Source of the DNA: Nocardia alni
GTDB taxonomy: Bacteria > Actinomycetota > Actinomycetes > Mycobacteriales > Mycobacteriaceae
Length of the DNA stretch: 64,000 nucleotides
Direction of reading: 5' to 3'
Assembly: GCF_019038435.1 (NCBI RefSeq)
Contig: NZ_JAGPOX010000030.1
Location: 1-64,000, forward strand
A program made the translations under genes and the position numbers. The notes beneath the pieces were generated by a model. That model was not told the DNA's origin and ran no database searches. It saw nothing but the letters and a program-made list of their open reading frames with translations. This document shows, piece by piece, positions 48,731 to 58,437 of this stretch. Position 1 is the first letter of the stretch. Every line of letters begins with the position of its first letter.

Positions 48731-49779
48731 CCATCAGCACCACTCCGACACTCGACACCACCCGCCTCGGCGCGTGGATGGACGCCGCCGGCCTGCCCGG
48801 CGCGGGTGCGCCGATCGAGCAACGCTTCCTGTCCGGCGGCACCCAGAACGAGATCTACGTGATCACCCGCGGCGATCACACCAGCGTGCTGCGCATTCCG
48901 CCGGTATCCGCCCCGGCCGAGCGCGACGCCGGGATCCTGCGCGAATGGCGCATCATCGAGGCGCTGGACGGCACCGACGTGCCGCACACCGCGGCCATCG
49001 CCGCCTGCACCGACCTGTCCGTCCTGGGCCGCACCTTCTACCTGATGGGCTTCGTGGACGGCTGGTCGCCGATGGAGAATCACGGCGTCTGGCCCGAGCC
49101 GTTCGCCTCCGATCACGCCGCGCGCGCGGGACTGGGCTACCAACTCGCCGAGGGCATCGCGCTGCTGTCCCGGGTCGATTGGCGCGCGAAGGGTTTGCAG
49201 GATCTGGGCCGCCCCGATGGGTATCACGAGCGTCAGGTGGCCCGCTGGCTGGACTTCTACGCCAAGATCGACGGTTCCCGCACCCTCGACGGGATGGCCG
49301 AGGCCACCGAATGGCTGCGTACCAATCGGCCGCTGGACTACATTCCGGGAATCATGCACGGCGACTATCAGTTCGCCAATGTCATGTTCCGCCACGGCGG
49401 TCCGGCAAAGCTCGCGGCGCTGGTGGACTGGGAGATGGGCACCGTCGGCGACCCCAAACTGGATCTGGGCTGGATGCTGCAGGGCTGGCCGGAAGACACC
49501 AGCGACCCGGCGCTGGCGAACCGAGGGTATGCCAATATGCAGTACATGCCCTCGAGCTCGCAGATTCTCGCGCACTACGCCGAGGTGTCCGGGCGTCAGG
49601 TGGACGATATCGACTACTACCTGATCCTGGCCAAGTGGAAGCTGGCCATCGTGCTGGAACGCGGTTACCAGCGGGCGAAGGGTGATGTGAAACTGGAAGC
49701 GTTCGGTCCGGTCGTGGTCGACACCATGCGATCGGCGGCCGAACTCGCCGAGACAACGGAGTATCGCCATGTCGGATGA
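48727..49779 (+). CDS. Phosphotransferase family protein (APH fold, ACAD-associated)
   Basis: 350 aa; GTG 48727 overlaps the dehydrogenase stop (GTGA). Kinase-like fold: LSGGTQNEIYVITRG glycine-rich start, catalytic loop IMHGDYQFANVMF (HGD..N) and DWEMGTVGDPKLDLGWML (metal-binding Asp). These APH-like proteins are the equivalents of the kinase domain of mammalian ACAD10/11, which phosphorylates 4-hydroxyacyl-CoA before elimination. A similar role here is inference. Confidence 0.9.
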   Translation: MTISTTPTLDTTRLGAWMDAAGLPGAGAPIEQRFLSGGTQNEIYVITRGDHTSVLRIPPVSAPAERDAGILREWRIIEALDGTDVPHTAAIAACTDLSVLGRTFYLMGFVDGWSPMENHGVWPEPFASDHAARAGLGYQLAEGIALLSRVDWRAKGLQDLGRPDGYHERQVARWLDFYAKIDGSRTLDGMAEATEWLRTNRPLDYIPGIMHGDYQFANVMFRHGGPAKLAALVDWEMGTVGDPKLDLGWMLQGWPEDTSDPALANRGYANMQYMPSSSQILAHYAEVSGRQVDDIDYYLILAKWKLAIVLERGYQRAKGDVKLEAFGPVVVDTMRSAAELAETTEYRHVG

Positions 49780-50539
49780 ACTGATCGTCGAGCGCCACGG
49801 CGCGGTCCTCACCGCCCGCATCAACCGTCCCGAAGCACGCAATGCCCTGAACGGCCAGGTGATTCGCGGCATCGGCGGAGCGCTGCTGGAGGCCGAGCAG
49901 AATGTGGAGATCCGCGCGCTGCTGATCACCGGCACCGGCGACCGCGCCTTCTGCGCGGGCATGGACCTCAAGGCGTTCGCCGACGGTGGAGATCTTGGCG
50001 GCGACACCCCGGAGGCCGCCGCGTATCACCGTCTGGGCCAGGGCAAGACCGGGATTCCGGTGGTCGGCGCGGCGAATGCCACGGCGGTCGGCGGCGGTCT
50101 GGAACTGCTGATGAGCTGTGATGTCATCGTCGCCTCCAGCGCCGCGAAATTCGGCCTGCCCGAGGTGAAGCGCGGACTGTACCCGGGCGGCGGCGGCACG
50201 TTCCTGGGCACCCGGATCCCGATGCACGTCGCCCTCGAGATCGCCATGACCGGTGACCCGATCACCGCCGAGCGGGCTTATCAGCTCGGCCTGGTCAACG
50301 TCGTCGCCGAGCCGGATGAGGTTGCGTCCGCGGCGTTGTCGATGGCCGAGCGGATCGCCGCGAACGCCCCGCTGAGCCTGGCCGCGATCAAGGAACTCGT
50401 GCGCGTCGGGGTGACCGACGCCGCGGCCGCCACCGAGCGCACGCCGCACTGGCATCAGACGGTGTTCGGCAGCCAGGACGCCAAGGAGGGCGCCCGCGCA
50501 TTCGTCGAGAAGCGCACACCGGTCTGGCAGGGACGCTGA
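49769..50539 (+). CDS. Enoyl-CoA hydratase/isomerase family protein
   Basis: 256 aa; ATG 49769 overlaps the upstream gene by 11 bp. Crotonase fold: INRPEARNALNGQVI, oxyanion-hole FCAGMDLKAF and ANATAVGGGLELLMSCDVIVAS, then FGLPEVKRGLYPGGGG. Glu at the two catalytic positions is present in GGLELL region and PEVKRG. Third gene of a beta-oxidation-type operon. Confidence 0.93.
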   Translation: MSDELIVERHGAVLTARINRPEARNALNGQVIRGIGGALLEAEQNVEIRALLITGTGDRAFCAGMDLKAFADGGDLGGDTPEAAAYHRLGQGKTGIPVVGAANATAVGGGLELLMSCDVIVASSAAKFGLPEVKRGLYPGGGGTFLGTRIPMHVALEIAMTGDPITAERAYQLGLVNVVAEPDEVASAALSMAERIAANAPLSLAAIKELVRVGVTDAAAATERTPHWHQTVFGSQDAKEGARAFVEKRTPVWQGR

Positions 50540-51529
50540 ATGCGCGCGGCGGTCTGCCCCGGCTACGGCGACCCGGAAGTCGTTGCCGTACAAGATCTCC
50601 CCGCACCCGTCCCCGAACCAGGGCAGGTGCGGGTGCGGGTGACCGCCGCGGCGGTGAACTTTCCCGACGTGCTCGTTCTGGCGAACAAGTACCAGATCAG
50701 CGTGCCGCCACCGTTCGTACCAGGCAGTGAATTCGCCGGCGTCGTAGATGAACTCGGAGACGGGGTCGACGAATTCGCCCCCGGCGACCGAGTCACCGGC
50801 ACCGGCCTGTACGGCGCCTTCGCCGAACAGGTGGTGACGAAATCCGCATCCCTGTCCCGCATCCCGGACGGGATAGACGACCGCGACGCCGTCGCGTTCG
50901 GAGTGGCCTACCGCACCGCGTATCACGCGCTGCGGTCGGTCGCCCGGGTCCGTGAGGGCGATCGGGTGATCGTGCTCGGCGCCGGCAGCGGCGTGGGCCT
51001 GGCGGCAGTCCAGTTGGCCCGCTGCCTGGGCGCGACGGTCACCGCGGTGGCCTCGTCCCAGGAAAAGCTCGACGCCGCAAAGTCCTGCGGCGCAGACCAA
51101 CTCATCAACTACCGCCCCGCGACCCCCGACACGACTCCAGCGCAAACCCTGCGCTCGGCGCTACGCACCGCCCTACCCGACGGCGCCGCCGCCGTCCTGG
51201 ACCCGGTAGGCGGCGACCTGTCCGAACCCGCCCTCCGCGCCCTCCGCCGAGGCGGCCGCTTCGTCACCATCGGCTACGCCTCCGGGACGATCCCCCGCAT
51301 CCCCCTGAACCTGGTCCTGGTCAAGAGCATCCAAATCCTGGGCTTCCAGTTCCAAGACCTGGACCCCACCGAATTCCACCGCAACGAGGACGAACTCCGC
51401 GCCCTGCTGACCACCGGGCAGGCCCGGCCGCACATCGGCGCGGTGTTCCCGCTCGACCAGGCCGCGCAGGCTCTGCGTCTGGTCGCGGACGGGCGGGCGG
51501 TGGGGAAGGTCCTGCTGGATCTGAGCTGA
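50540..51529 (+). CDS. NADPH:quinone oxidoreductase-like MDR protein
   Basis: 329 aa, starting at the base after the hydratase stop. Zinc-free medium-chain dehydrogenase/reductase: VTAAAVNFPDVLVLANKYQ, VPGSEFAGVVDELG, GDRVTG, NAD(P)-binding GAGSGVGLAAVQLARCLGATV, VLDPVGGDL and RRGGRFVTIGYASG. Lacks the Cys ligands of catalytic zinc. In this operon it may act as an enoyl reductase or quinone reductase. The 180-bp gap that follows holds no recognised gene. Confidence 0.93.
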   Translation: MRAAVCPGYGDPEVVAVQDLPAPVPEPGQVRVRVTAAAVNFPDVLVLANKYQISVPPPFVPGSEFAGVVDELGDGVDEFAPGDRVTGTGLYGAFAEQVVTKSASLSRIPDGIDDRDAVAFGVAYRTAYHALRSVARVREGDRVIVLGAGSGVGLAAVQLARCLGATVTAVASSQEKLDAAKSCGADQLINYRPATPDTTPAQTLRSALRTALPDGAAAVLDPVGGDLSEPALRALRRGGRFVTIGYASGTIPRIPLNLVLVKSIQILGFQFQDLDPTEFHRNEDELRALLTTGQARPHIGAVFPLDQAAQALRLVADGRAVGKVLLDLS

Positions 51530-51709
51530 ACCCGTCATCGCACGTGGCGATCATTCCGCCGTTCCCCTGCCCCGACACAGCACGGGATCGGCGTTCGCAT
51601 CGCCAGAAAAGCGTTGAGTCTGCCGGTTCCCTGCCCGATCGCTGACTTGCAGCGTGGTCCGCCGGTGTGGCTCGGCCGAATTGCGTTAGCTGCCCGTTAG
51701 CCTGCGGTT

Positions 51710-54232
51710 ATGAAGCCGAGCGGCAGTGATCAGAACCCAGAGGTCGGGTCCGGCGCGGAGCAGCGGACATCGGGCGACAAGGTGTCCAGGCGCGGGATGC
51801 TGCGCGGAATCGCGGCGGCTGGCGCGGGCGCCGCGGTCGCGGGCCCGCTGCTGGCCGCCTGTGGTAGCTCGGACAGCGACGGCCCGCCGGGCTACGGCAC
51901 CGGGATCAACGACGGTTTCGACGGCAAGATCGAACTCGACGTCCGCGACTCCACGCAGGACTGGAAGCCGTTCGAGCTGAAGAAGGCCCCCGACGGGGCA
52001 CCGAACGTGCTGGTGATCCTGTACGACGACACCGGAATGGCGTCATGGTCGCCCTACGGGGGCCGGATCAACATGCCGAACGCGCAGAAGCTGGCCGACA
52101 ACGGCCTGACCTACAGCCAATGGCACACCGCCGCGCTGTGCTCGCCCACCCGGTCCTGTGTGCTGACCGGCCGCAATCACCACGTGAACCGGTTCGCGTC
52201 GATCACCGAGGGCGCGACCGGATTCCCCGGTTCGGCCTCGCGCCTGCCCGCGCAGTGCGCGACGATCGGGCAGGTTCTGCAGGCCAACGGGTTCAGCACG
52301 TTCTGGGTCGGCAAGGACCACAACGTGCCCGAGGAAGACGTCTCGAGCGGTGGCAGCAAATCGGAATGGCCGGTGCAGAAGGGGTTCGACCGCTTCTACG
52401 GCTTCCTCGGCGGCGAGACCAACCAGTACTACCCGGACCTGGTCGAGGACAACCGGTTCATCGACCAGCCCTACAGCCCCGAACAGGGATACCACCTGTC
52501 GAAGGACCTGGCCGACAACGCCATCAAAATGCTGGCGGATCAGAACTCGACCAATCCCTCCAAGCCCTGGTACATGTGGTTCTGCCCGGGTGCGAACCAC
52601 GCACCGCATCAGGTCCCCACCGAATGGGCCGACAAATACAAAGGCCAGTTCGACGACGGCTACGAGGCATACCGTGACTGGGTGCTGAACCGCATGATCG
52701 ACAAGGGCATCATGCCCAAGGGCACCGCCCTCACCGAACTCAACCCATTGCCCAAGGACGTCGCGGTGCCCACCGACGCGGTGCGGCCGTGGAACACCCT
52801 GAACGACGACGAGAAGCGGCTGTTCTCCCGGATGGCCGAGGTCTTCGCCGGCTTCTCCGAATACACCGACGCGCAGGTCGGCCGACTACTCGACCACCTG
52901 GACAAGACCGGCCAAATGGACAACACCCTCATCTTCTACTGCGCCGACAACGGCGCGTCCGGTGAAGGATCACCCGACGGATCGGTCAACGAGAACAAGT
53001 TCTTCAACGGCTACCCCGACGATCTCGCCGAGAACATGAAACTGCTCGACCAACTCGGCACACCGGCCACCTACAACCACTACCCGACCGGCTGGGCCGC
53101 GGCCTTCTCCACCCCGTTCAAAATGTTCAAACGTTACTCCGAATACTCCGGCGGCACGTGTGACCCGATGATCGTCCACTGGCCCAAAGGAATCAAAGCC
53201 AAAGGCCAGATCCGCCACCAATACCATCACGCGATCGACATCGTGCCCACCATCCTCGACGCTGTCGGTGTCAAGATGCCGGAGGAGTTCAACGGCGTCA
53301 AGCAATACCCGCTCAACGGCGTCTCGATGCGCTACAGCTTCGATGACGCCGACGCACCGACCACCCGAAAACGCCAGTACTACGCGATGCTGGGCACCCG
53401 CGGCATCTGGGACAGCGGCTGGAAAGCCTCGGCGGTACACGCGGCCATCAGCGACAAGGGACACTTCGACCAGGACAAGTGGGAGCTCTACCACGTCGAC
53501 GAGGACCGCTCCGAGTCCAAGAACCTCGCCGACCAGAACCCGGACAAGCTCAAGGAGCTGATCAACGCCTGGAACGAAGAGGCCAAGGACAACTTCGTCC
53601 TGCCCCTCGACGACCGCACCGCGGCCGAACTCCTGTCCGTCGAGCGGCCGCAAAGTGAGCCGCCACGAGACACATACGTCTACTATCCGGGGACCTCACC
53701 GGTTCCCGAGGGCGTGGCGGTCAATATCCGCGGCAAGTCCTACAAAATCGTCGCCGACGTCGAGACCACCCCGCAGTCGCAAGGGGTGATCTTCGCGCAC
53801 GGCTCCCGGTTCGGCGGGCATGTGCTGTTCATCAAGGACGGCACGCTGCACTACGTCTACAACTTCCTCGGAATCCCGCCCGAGCAGGACTTCGCGTCCT
53901 CGACACCCGTGCCGGCCGGCAAGCACACCCTCGGGATGGAATTCGTCAAGGGCGACAAGCCCGGCCCGAACGGCGAATCCCTCGGCACCACAACGCTCTA
54001 CATCGACGACAAGGCCGTCGCCACCGGTCCGATGCGCGCCCAGACCGGCAAGTTCACCCTGGCCGGTGACGGTCTGTCCGTCGGTTACGACAGCGGCGAC
54101 AACGTGTCCCAGCAGTACACGAGCCCGGGAACCTTCACCGGCGGCACCATCGACAGCGTGACCATCAGCGTCGGCAAGGAAACCTACAGCGACCTGCAAC
54201 GAGAAGCAGCCCGCGCATTCGAGACAGACTGA
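51710..54232 (+). CDS. Secreted sulfatase (Tat signal, lipoprotein-like)
   Basis: 840 aa. The N-terminus holds a twin-arginine signal SRRGMLRG (about 26-33), hydrophobic stretch, and lipobox LLAAC, so membrane-anchored outside. Sulfatase domain: metal-binding LVILYDDTG (Asp pair), formylglycine motif CSPTRSCVLTGR with Cys144 as the residue to be oxidised, GKDHNVPEED, and DNGASGEGS. Residues 640-840 form a C-terminal beta-rich domain typical of long actinobacterial arylsulfatases. Formylglycine-generating enzyme must be encoded elsewhere. Single gene with its own terminator. Confidence 0.93.
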   Translation: MKPSGSDQNPEVGSGAEQRTSGDKVSRRGMLRGIAAAGAGAAVAGPLLAACGSSDSDGPPGYGTGINDGFDGKIELDVRDSTQDWKPFELKKAPDGAPNVLVILYDDTGMASWSPYGGRINMPNAQKLADNGLTYSQWHTAALCSPTRSCVLTGRNHHVNRFASITEGATGFPGSASRLPAQCATIGQVLQANGFSTFWVGKDHNVPEEDVSSGGSKSEWPVQKGFDRFYGFLGGETNQYYPDLVEDNRFIDQPYSPEQGYHLSKDLADNAIKMLADQNSTNPSKPWYMWFCPGANHAPHQVPTEWADKYKGQFDDGYEAYRDWVLNRMIDKGIMPKGTALTELNPLPKDVAVPTDAVRPWNTLNDDEKRLFSRMAEVFAGFSEYTDAQVGRLLDHLDKTGQMDNTLIFYCADNGASGEGSPDGSVNENKFFNGYPDDLAENMKLLDQLGTPATYNHYPTGWAAAFSTPFKMFKRYSEYSGGTCDPMIVHWPKGIKAKGQIRHQYHHAIDIVPTILDAVGVKMPEEFNGVKQYPLNGVSMRYSFDDADAPTTRKRQYYAMLGTRGIWDSGWKASAVHAAISDKGHFDQDKWELYHVDEDRSESKNLADQNPDKLKELINAWNEEAKDNFVLPLDDRTAAELLSVERPQSEPPRDTYVYYPGTSPVPEGVAVNIRGKSYKIVADVETTPQSQGVIFAHGSRFGGHVLFIKDGTLHYVYNFLGIPPEQDFASSTPVPAGKHTLGMEFVKGDKPGPNGESLGTTTLYIDDKAVATGPMRAQTGKFTLAGDGLSVGYDSGDNVSQQYTSPGTFTGGTIDSVTISVGKETYSDLQREAARAFETD

Positions 54233-54261
54233 GCGACAACCAGATCCGAATACCGAGCACA

Positions 54262-54298
54262 GGTCCGCGGCCGCCACTGAGCTGGGCGGTCGCGGACC
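54262..54298 (+). terminator. Hairpin terminator after the sulfatase gene
   Basis: GGTCCGCGGCCGCC (54262-54275) pairs with GGCGGTCGCGGACC (54285-54298) with one G.U-type pair; loop of 9 nt, 30 bp after the stop. GC-rich hairpin without a T-run, the common actinobacterial form. Confidence 0.7.
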
Positions 54299-54450
54299 GG
54301 GCCCGGCCGCTGGTCGCAGACTGCCGGCGGGCAAGGTCCTGCCGGGTCCGAGCTGACGGCGGGGTCCCACACGTGGCGATAATCCGTGGTCCCTGTGTGC
54401 AGGAGGTGGAATGATCCGGTGGTCGAATCGAAGTCCTGGGACAGGGTGTC

Positions 54451-54792
54451 ATGCCGATCAGTAATCAGCAGGTGACTGCGCATCGTTTTCTCCGAATTCT
54501 CTACGAGGACAGCTACTATCCCGATCATCTGGTGGATCGGGGTAGGGCGATTCTGCTGGAGTTGTGCGAGCGGATCGAGGACGAGCGGCCGGCTGATCTG
54601 GCCGGGTTGTATGTGCTCACCCAGGCCGCTACCGAGGAGTTCAACGCGCTCGAGGGCGAGTTCGATTCGGCGGGTAGTGAATTCGATACTGTGGCTCGTG
54701 AGGATATAGGTGAGGATTTCTGGTTCGTGGCCCGTGCCTATGGTTTTCAGGATGCGGATTCGGAGGAGTTGATCTCTGGCCGCGAGTGGTGA
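54451..54792 (+). CDS. DUF5713 family protein
   Basis: 113 aa from ATG 54451. FLRILYEDSYYPDHLVDRGRAILLELCERIEDERPADLAGLYVLTQAATEEFN...FDTVAREDIGEDFWFVARAYGF is the family pattern. Small, acidic, cytosolic; function unknown. Slightly less GC-rich codons than its neighbours. Stop is 41 bp from the stop of the convergent amidohydrolase. Confidence 0.85.
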   Translation: MPISNQQVTAHRFLRILYEDSYYPDHLVDRGRAILLELCERIEDERPADLAGLYVLTQAATEEFNALEGEFDSAGSEFDTVAREDIGEDFWFVARAYGFQDADSEELISGREW

Positions 54793-54835
54793 ACGCGGTA
54801 GGAGCGGACAGCCGAACGGGGTCACAGTTCCGTGC

Positions 54836-56206
54836 TCATCCTCCAGGGTGCGCGGCGACAGGGTCGAGTGCGAGCAGGGCTGCGGTCAGTGCGTCGACGT
54901 CGATCCGGGTGCTGTGGCCGTTGGTGATCACGATATCGCCACCCACCAGTACGGTGTCCACGATTCGTGGTGTGCCGCAGGTCAGTAGCGTCGCTCCGGG
55001 GTCGGTCATCGGGAGGCAGGCGAAGTCGCGGTCGAAGCGGAGCAGGGTCAGGTCGGCCAGGCGGCCGGCGGTGACACCGCCTGGTGTGGGTGCGATGGGC
55101 AGGCCCAGTGCCCGGGACGCACCGTCGCAGGCGATCGCGAGCATCGACGCTGTGTCGAACAGGTCGGCTCGGCGGGCGTGGGCGCGTTGGACGTAGGCCC
55201 CCGCGCGCAGCGTCTCCAGCATGTCCTGGCGGTCGTTGGATCCGGCGCCGTCGACGCCCAATCCGACCTGGACGCCATCGGCGAGCAGCTCACGCACGGG
55301 GGCGACTCCGGATCCGAGTCGCATGTTGGACACCGGATTCCACGCGACGGCGGCGCCCCCGGCGGACAGGGCACGGCGTGCGTGCGCGTCTAGTTCGACG
55401 CCGTGCACGGCGAGCAGGCGCTCGTCGATCAGACCGCCCTCGGCCAGGTAGTCGATCGCGGACATGCCGGCGTGCTCGCGGCACATCGCGTCGTCGGTGC
55501 CGGTCTCCGACAGGTGGATCATCACCGTGAGGCCGCGGTCCCGGGCGAATGCGGCCGCGGTGCGCATGCCCTCGACCGTCAGCGAGCGGGGGTTCGGGAC
55601 GGCCAGGCCCAGCGTGACGCGATCGCCGGCAGTCGCGGCGAGCCGGTCGACGTCGGCTAGTGCGGTATCCAGCGGCTGCATCAGGCGTGGGTCGAAACCC
55701 CAACGGCGAGTGGGATCCTCGCGGTCGGCGATGCCCCTTCCGAGGACGGCGCGCACACCGACGTCCGACAGCGCGGCGAGGACGGCGTCGTGCACATCGG
55801 GCGAGGGGTGCGGCCACATGTGTTCCACGAGGGTCGTCGTACCGGACAGCAGGCCCTCGAGCGCGGCGGCCACGGTGGCGATGTAGGCACGCTCGGGGGT
55901 CACCGCGTTCATGGCCTCGCCCACCGCGAGCAGCCACTCCAGCAGCGGTCGGCCCTCGCCGACACCGCGGCACAGTGACTGCTGGAGGTGGGTGTGGGTG
56001 TTGACGAAGCCGGGGACGAGGTGACCACCGGCCCCGTCGAGCACACCCGGTCCGGCGAGGTCGGGAACGTGGTCGCGAACGTCGGTGACGAGCCCGCCCG
56101 CGATCAGTACGTCGACGTGCGGGCGCCAAGCCGTTCCGGTCCACACGGTCGCGCCGGAGATGGTGTGGACCTGGGCGGCGTTGCGCCGCAGCGTGAGGGG
56201 CCTCAC
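54836..56206 (-). CDS. Amidohydrolase family protein (deaminase/chlorohydrolase subgroup)
   Basis: 456 aa from GTG 56206, overlapping the binding-protein stop (GTGA). Metal site: NTHTH (HxH), MIHLSETGTD (His), AVHGVELD (His) and LGVDGAGSND (Asp). This HxH/H/H/D set with SxND belongs to the TRZ/ATZ/SsnA/guanine-deaminase-like subgroup that removes amino or similar groups from heterocycles. The frame is open far upstream into the binding-protein gene, but that is shadow. Together with an ABC importer and two oxygenases it suggests stepwise breakdown of a nitrogenous ring. Confidence 0.9.
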   Translation of the reverse strand: MRPLTLRRNAAQVHTISGATVWTGTAWRPHVDVLIAGGLVTDVRDHVPDLAGPGVLDGAGGHLVPGFVNTHTHLQQSLCRGVGEGRPLLEWLLAVGEAMNAVTPERAYIATVAAALEGLLSGTTTLVEHMWPHPSPDVHDAVLAALSDVGVRAVLGRGIADREDPTRRWGFDPRLMQPLDTALADVDRLAATAGDRVTLGLAVPNPRSLTVEGMRTAAAFARDRGLTVMIHLSETGTDDAMCREHAGMSAIDYLAEGGLIDERLLAVHGVELDAHARRALSAGGAAVAWNPVSNMRLGSGVAPVRELLADGVQVGLGVDGAGSNDRQDMLETLRAGAYVQRAHARRADLFDTASMLAIACDGASRALGLPIAPTPGGVTAGRLADLTLLRFDRDFACLPMTDPGATLLTCGTPRIVDTVLVGGDIVITNGHSTRIDVDALTAALLALDPVAAHPGG

Positions 56207-57375
56207 CGCAGGCCGATCGAGCGATCGCCGAACCGGGAGTCGAACAGCGCGGCGGGGTCGAGCTTCGGGTCCACCTTGGCGCCCTGCGCGGCGAGCAGCG
56301 GCGCGAGATCGGTCACGAACGCGCGCACACGCGCCGGATCGTACGTGCCGACCGAGCCGTTCTCGTTCGCGATGAGGTTCTCGGACTTCAGAACTCCCGA
56401 CGCGTACTCGGCCTCGGCGAGCGAGTACGTGGAGTAGGTCGGGTCCTTCGCCACCACGTCGGCGATCAGTTTGTCGGTAGCCGTCGGCGACGTGACGAAG
56501 TCGGCGTCCGCCTGCTGCACGATCGGCACCAGCTTCTTCAGGCACGGCGTCAGCTGCGCGAGCCGGTCCGCCCGGACGGACACATTGGACGCGTACGGGT
56601 CGAAGCCCAGCTCCGAGAGGAGACCGTGGGCGACGGGCTTGTTCCACGCCGAGATGCTGTGTTCGTATTCCCACGGCTCGGCGTCCGCGTAACCCTGCTG
56701 CACGATCGACGAATCGCCCACGAACCGGGCGGGGCTGCCGTCGTAGCTCGTGTCGAGCTGCGAGTTCTTGACGTAGCCCTTGGCGAGCAGCCAGGTCGGG
56801 AATGTCTGCTCCTTGGACACCACGACGGTGGCGTGCGACGCGGCGAGCCCGCGCAGGGTGAGGCCAGGGTGTTTGGCCGGATCCCACATCAGGATCGCCG
56901 GATTGTGCGTCAGCAGCGGCGTGACGCCGACGACCCGCTGATCCGAACTCGCGGCGACGATCTGGTCTCCGTGCACCAGTCCGAGGTCGATCGACGAGTC
57001 GACGTACATCTGGGACGCGACCGACTGAAATCCGATCGCGGAACCGCCCGACTTCAGTCGCAGCTTGATCCCGGTGTCCTTCCCCTGGGCCACCAGAGTT
57101 CCCGTGACCGACTTGGTGGTGGTGTCCACCGTGTAGTCCGGTCCGAGCAGCTGGAACATCCCACCCATGTCCGCCTGCGGCTGCCACTGCAACTGCACGG
57201 TGAGCGTGCCCGGGCAGAGGCCGGCGAGGCGCTGCGCGGCGGGCGCCGGGGCGAGCGAGACCGCCGGAGCGGGGGTGGTCGACGAGCCGCACGCGGTGAG
57301 GGTGCAGGCGCCGGCGGTCAGCGCGGTGGCGAGGGTGGCCGCGCGGCGCGCGAGACGGGCGTGAAAGGGGGACAT
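56203..57375 (-). CDS. ABC transporter substrate-binding lipoprotein (NMT1/SsuA-like)
   Basis: 390 aa from ATG 57375. Lipoprotein signal with lipobox LTAC (Cys29). Mature part begins with CPGTLTVQLQWQPQADMGGMFQLLG, followed by LVHGDQIVAASSDQ and QQGYADAEPWEYEH, in the style of NMT1/THI5-like periplasmic proteins that bind pyrimidine precursors, sulfonates or similar small organics. It contains extra cysteines (Cys54, and one near 278). Divergent from its ATPase and permease, with a shared operator at 57512-57560. Confidence 0.88.
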   Translation of the reverse strand: MSPFHARLARRAATLATALTAGACTLTACGSSTTPAPAVSLAPAPAAQRLAGLCPGTLTVQLQWQPQADMGGMFQLLGPDYTVDTTTKSVTGTLVAQGKDTGIKLRLKSGGSAIGFQSVASQMYVDSSIDLGLVHGDQIVAASSDQRVVGVTPLLTHNPAILMWDPAKHPGLTLRGLAASHATVVVSKEQTFPTWLLAKGYVKNSQLDTSYDGSPARFVGDSSIVQQGYADAEPWEYEHSISAWNKPVAHGLLSELGFDPYASNVSVRADRLAQLTPCLKKLVPIVQQADADFVTSPTATDKLIADVVAKDPTYSTYSLAEAEYASGVLKSENLIANENGSVGTYDPARVRAFVTDLAPLLAAQGAKVDPKLDPAALFDSRFGDRSIGLR

Positions 57376-57511
57376 CTGTTCTCCTGCAACGGGATCGGAC
57401 GTGGGATCGAAGGACCGGGAGTGGTCGCGTGCGCGGCGGCCCGGGCAGGCCGACGGCGCCGGGGACGACTACACGGTCGCGCACCGAGCGATAGTCCACA
57501 AGACAAGGAGG

Positions 57512-57560
57512 TGCATGTAACAAGATATTCACAGCACGGTATGCACACCGATTACATGCA
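57512..57560. promoter_or_regulatory. 9-bp-arm inverted repeat between binding protein and ABC ATPase
   Basis: TGCATGTAA (57512-57520) and TTACATGCA (57552-57560), perfect, centres about 40 bp (four turns) apart, in the 252-bp divergent promoter. TGCATGTAA is a plausible half for the GntR-family regulator encoded at the end of the rightward operon, which would then control both arms. Confidence 0.65.
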
Positions 57561-57627
57561 ATTGAGAGCCTGAAGGCACATCGAGAGCCGAATCTGCCCA
57601 CAGATCGTTCCCATATCGGAGGTTCCC

Positions 57628-58437
57628 TTGCCATCCTTCGCCCCGCTGATCGACACGCTCGGCGATGTCGACGCGCGGTACCTGAAAGCGGACGACCAGG
57701 TGTCGTTCCACGAGGTGTCGATGACCTACCCCACCGGGACCACCGCACTGTCGTCGGTGTCGCTGTCGGTGCGCCACGGCGAGTTCGTCGCGATCGTCGG
57801 GCCTTCGGGCTGCGGCAAGTCCACCCTGCTGCGCCTCGCCGCCGGGTTGGAGCGACCGTCCGCCGGCGCGGTCGCCGTGGGCACATCGTCGGTCGCCTTC
57901 ATCTTCCAGGAGCCGACGCTCTTGCCCTGGGCCTCGGTGCGCCGCAACGCATCTCTACTGGTCGAGCTCGCCGGGATACCGGCCGCCGCCCGCCGAACGC
58001 GGGTCGATGCCGCATTGGCCGCGGTCGGTTTGGACGACTTCGCCGACCAGTTGCCCAAGGCGCTCTCCGGCGGCATGCGCATGCGGGTGTCGCTGGCCCG
58101 CGCGCTGGCCCTCGAGCCCGAGTTGATGCTTCTCGACGAGCCCTTCGGCGCGCTCGACGAACTCACCCGGCAGCAGATGCAACTGCAACTGCTGGGCCTG
58201 TGCGAGCGCGGCGGCTTCACCACGGTGTTCGTGACCCACTCCGTCTCCGAGGCGGTGCTGCTCGCCGATCGGGTGGTCGTGATGTCGGCACGCCCCGGGC
58301 GGATCGCGGCCGAGATCGAGGTCGACCTACCGCGGCCTAGGGGCGCGGGCAGACCATCGGGCACCGAATTGCGGTTCGCGCCCGAGTACACGGACACCGT
58401 CGCGCGGATCTCGGGACTGCTACGGGGTGTCGCATGA
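57628..58437 (+). CDS. ABC transporter ATPase (SsuB/TauB-type)
   Basis: 269 aa from TTG 57628 (SD GGAGG). Walker A GPSGCGKST, Q-loop FQEPTLLPW, signature LSGGM, Walker B LMLLDEPFGALD, H-loop FVTHSVSEA. The FQEPxLLPW/ALDELTRxQM wording is that of nitrate/sulfonate/taurine importers. It ends in an ATGA overlap that opens a chain of mini-ORFs (58434-58789) before the permease gene. Confidence 0.95.
   Translation: MPSFAPLIDTLGDVDARYLKADDQVSFHEVSMTYPTGTTALSSVSLSVRHGEFVAIVGPSGCGKSTLLRLAAGLERPSAGAVAVGTSSVAFIFQEPTLLPWASVRRNASLLVELAGIPAAARRTRVDAALAAVGLDDFADQLPKALSGGMRMRVSLARALALEPELMLLDEPFGALDELTRQQMQLQLLGLCERGGFTTVFVTHSVSEAVLLADRVVVMSARPGRIAAEIEVDLPRPRGAGRPSGTELRFAPEYTDTVARISGLLRGVA

Noticed and set aside
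54836..57886. A 1016-codon minus-strand frame joining the binding protein region and the amidohydrolase
   Set aside because: Only the last 456 codons are amidohydrolase; the upstream part is another frame of the binding-protein gene. The GTGA overlap at 56203-56206 gives the natural start.
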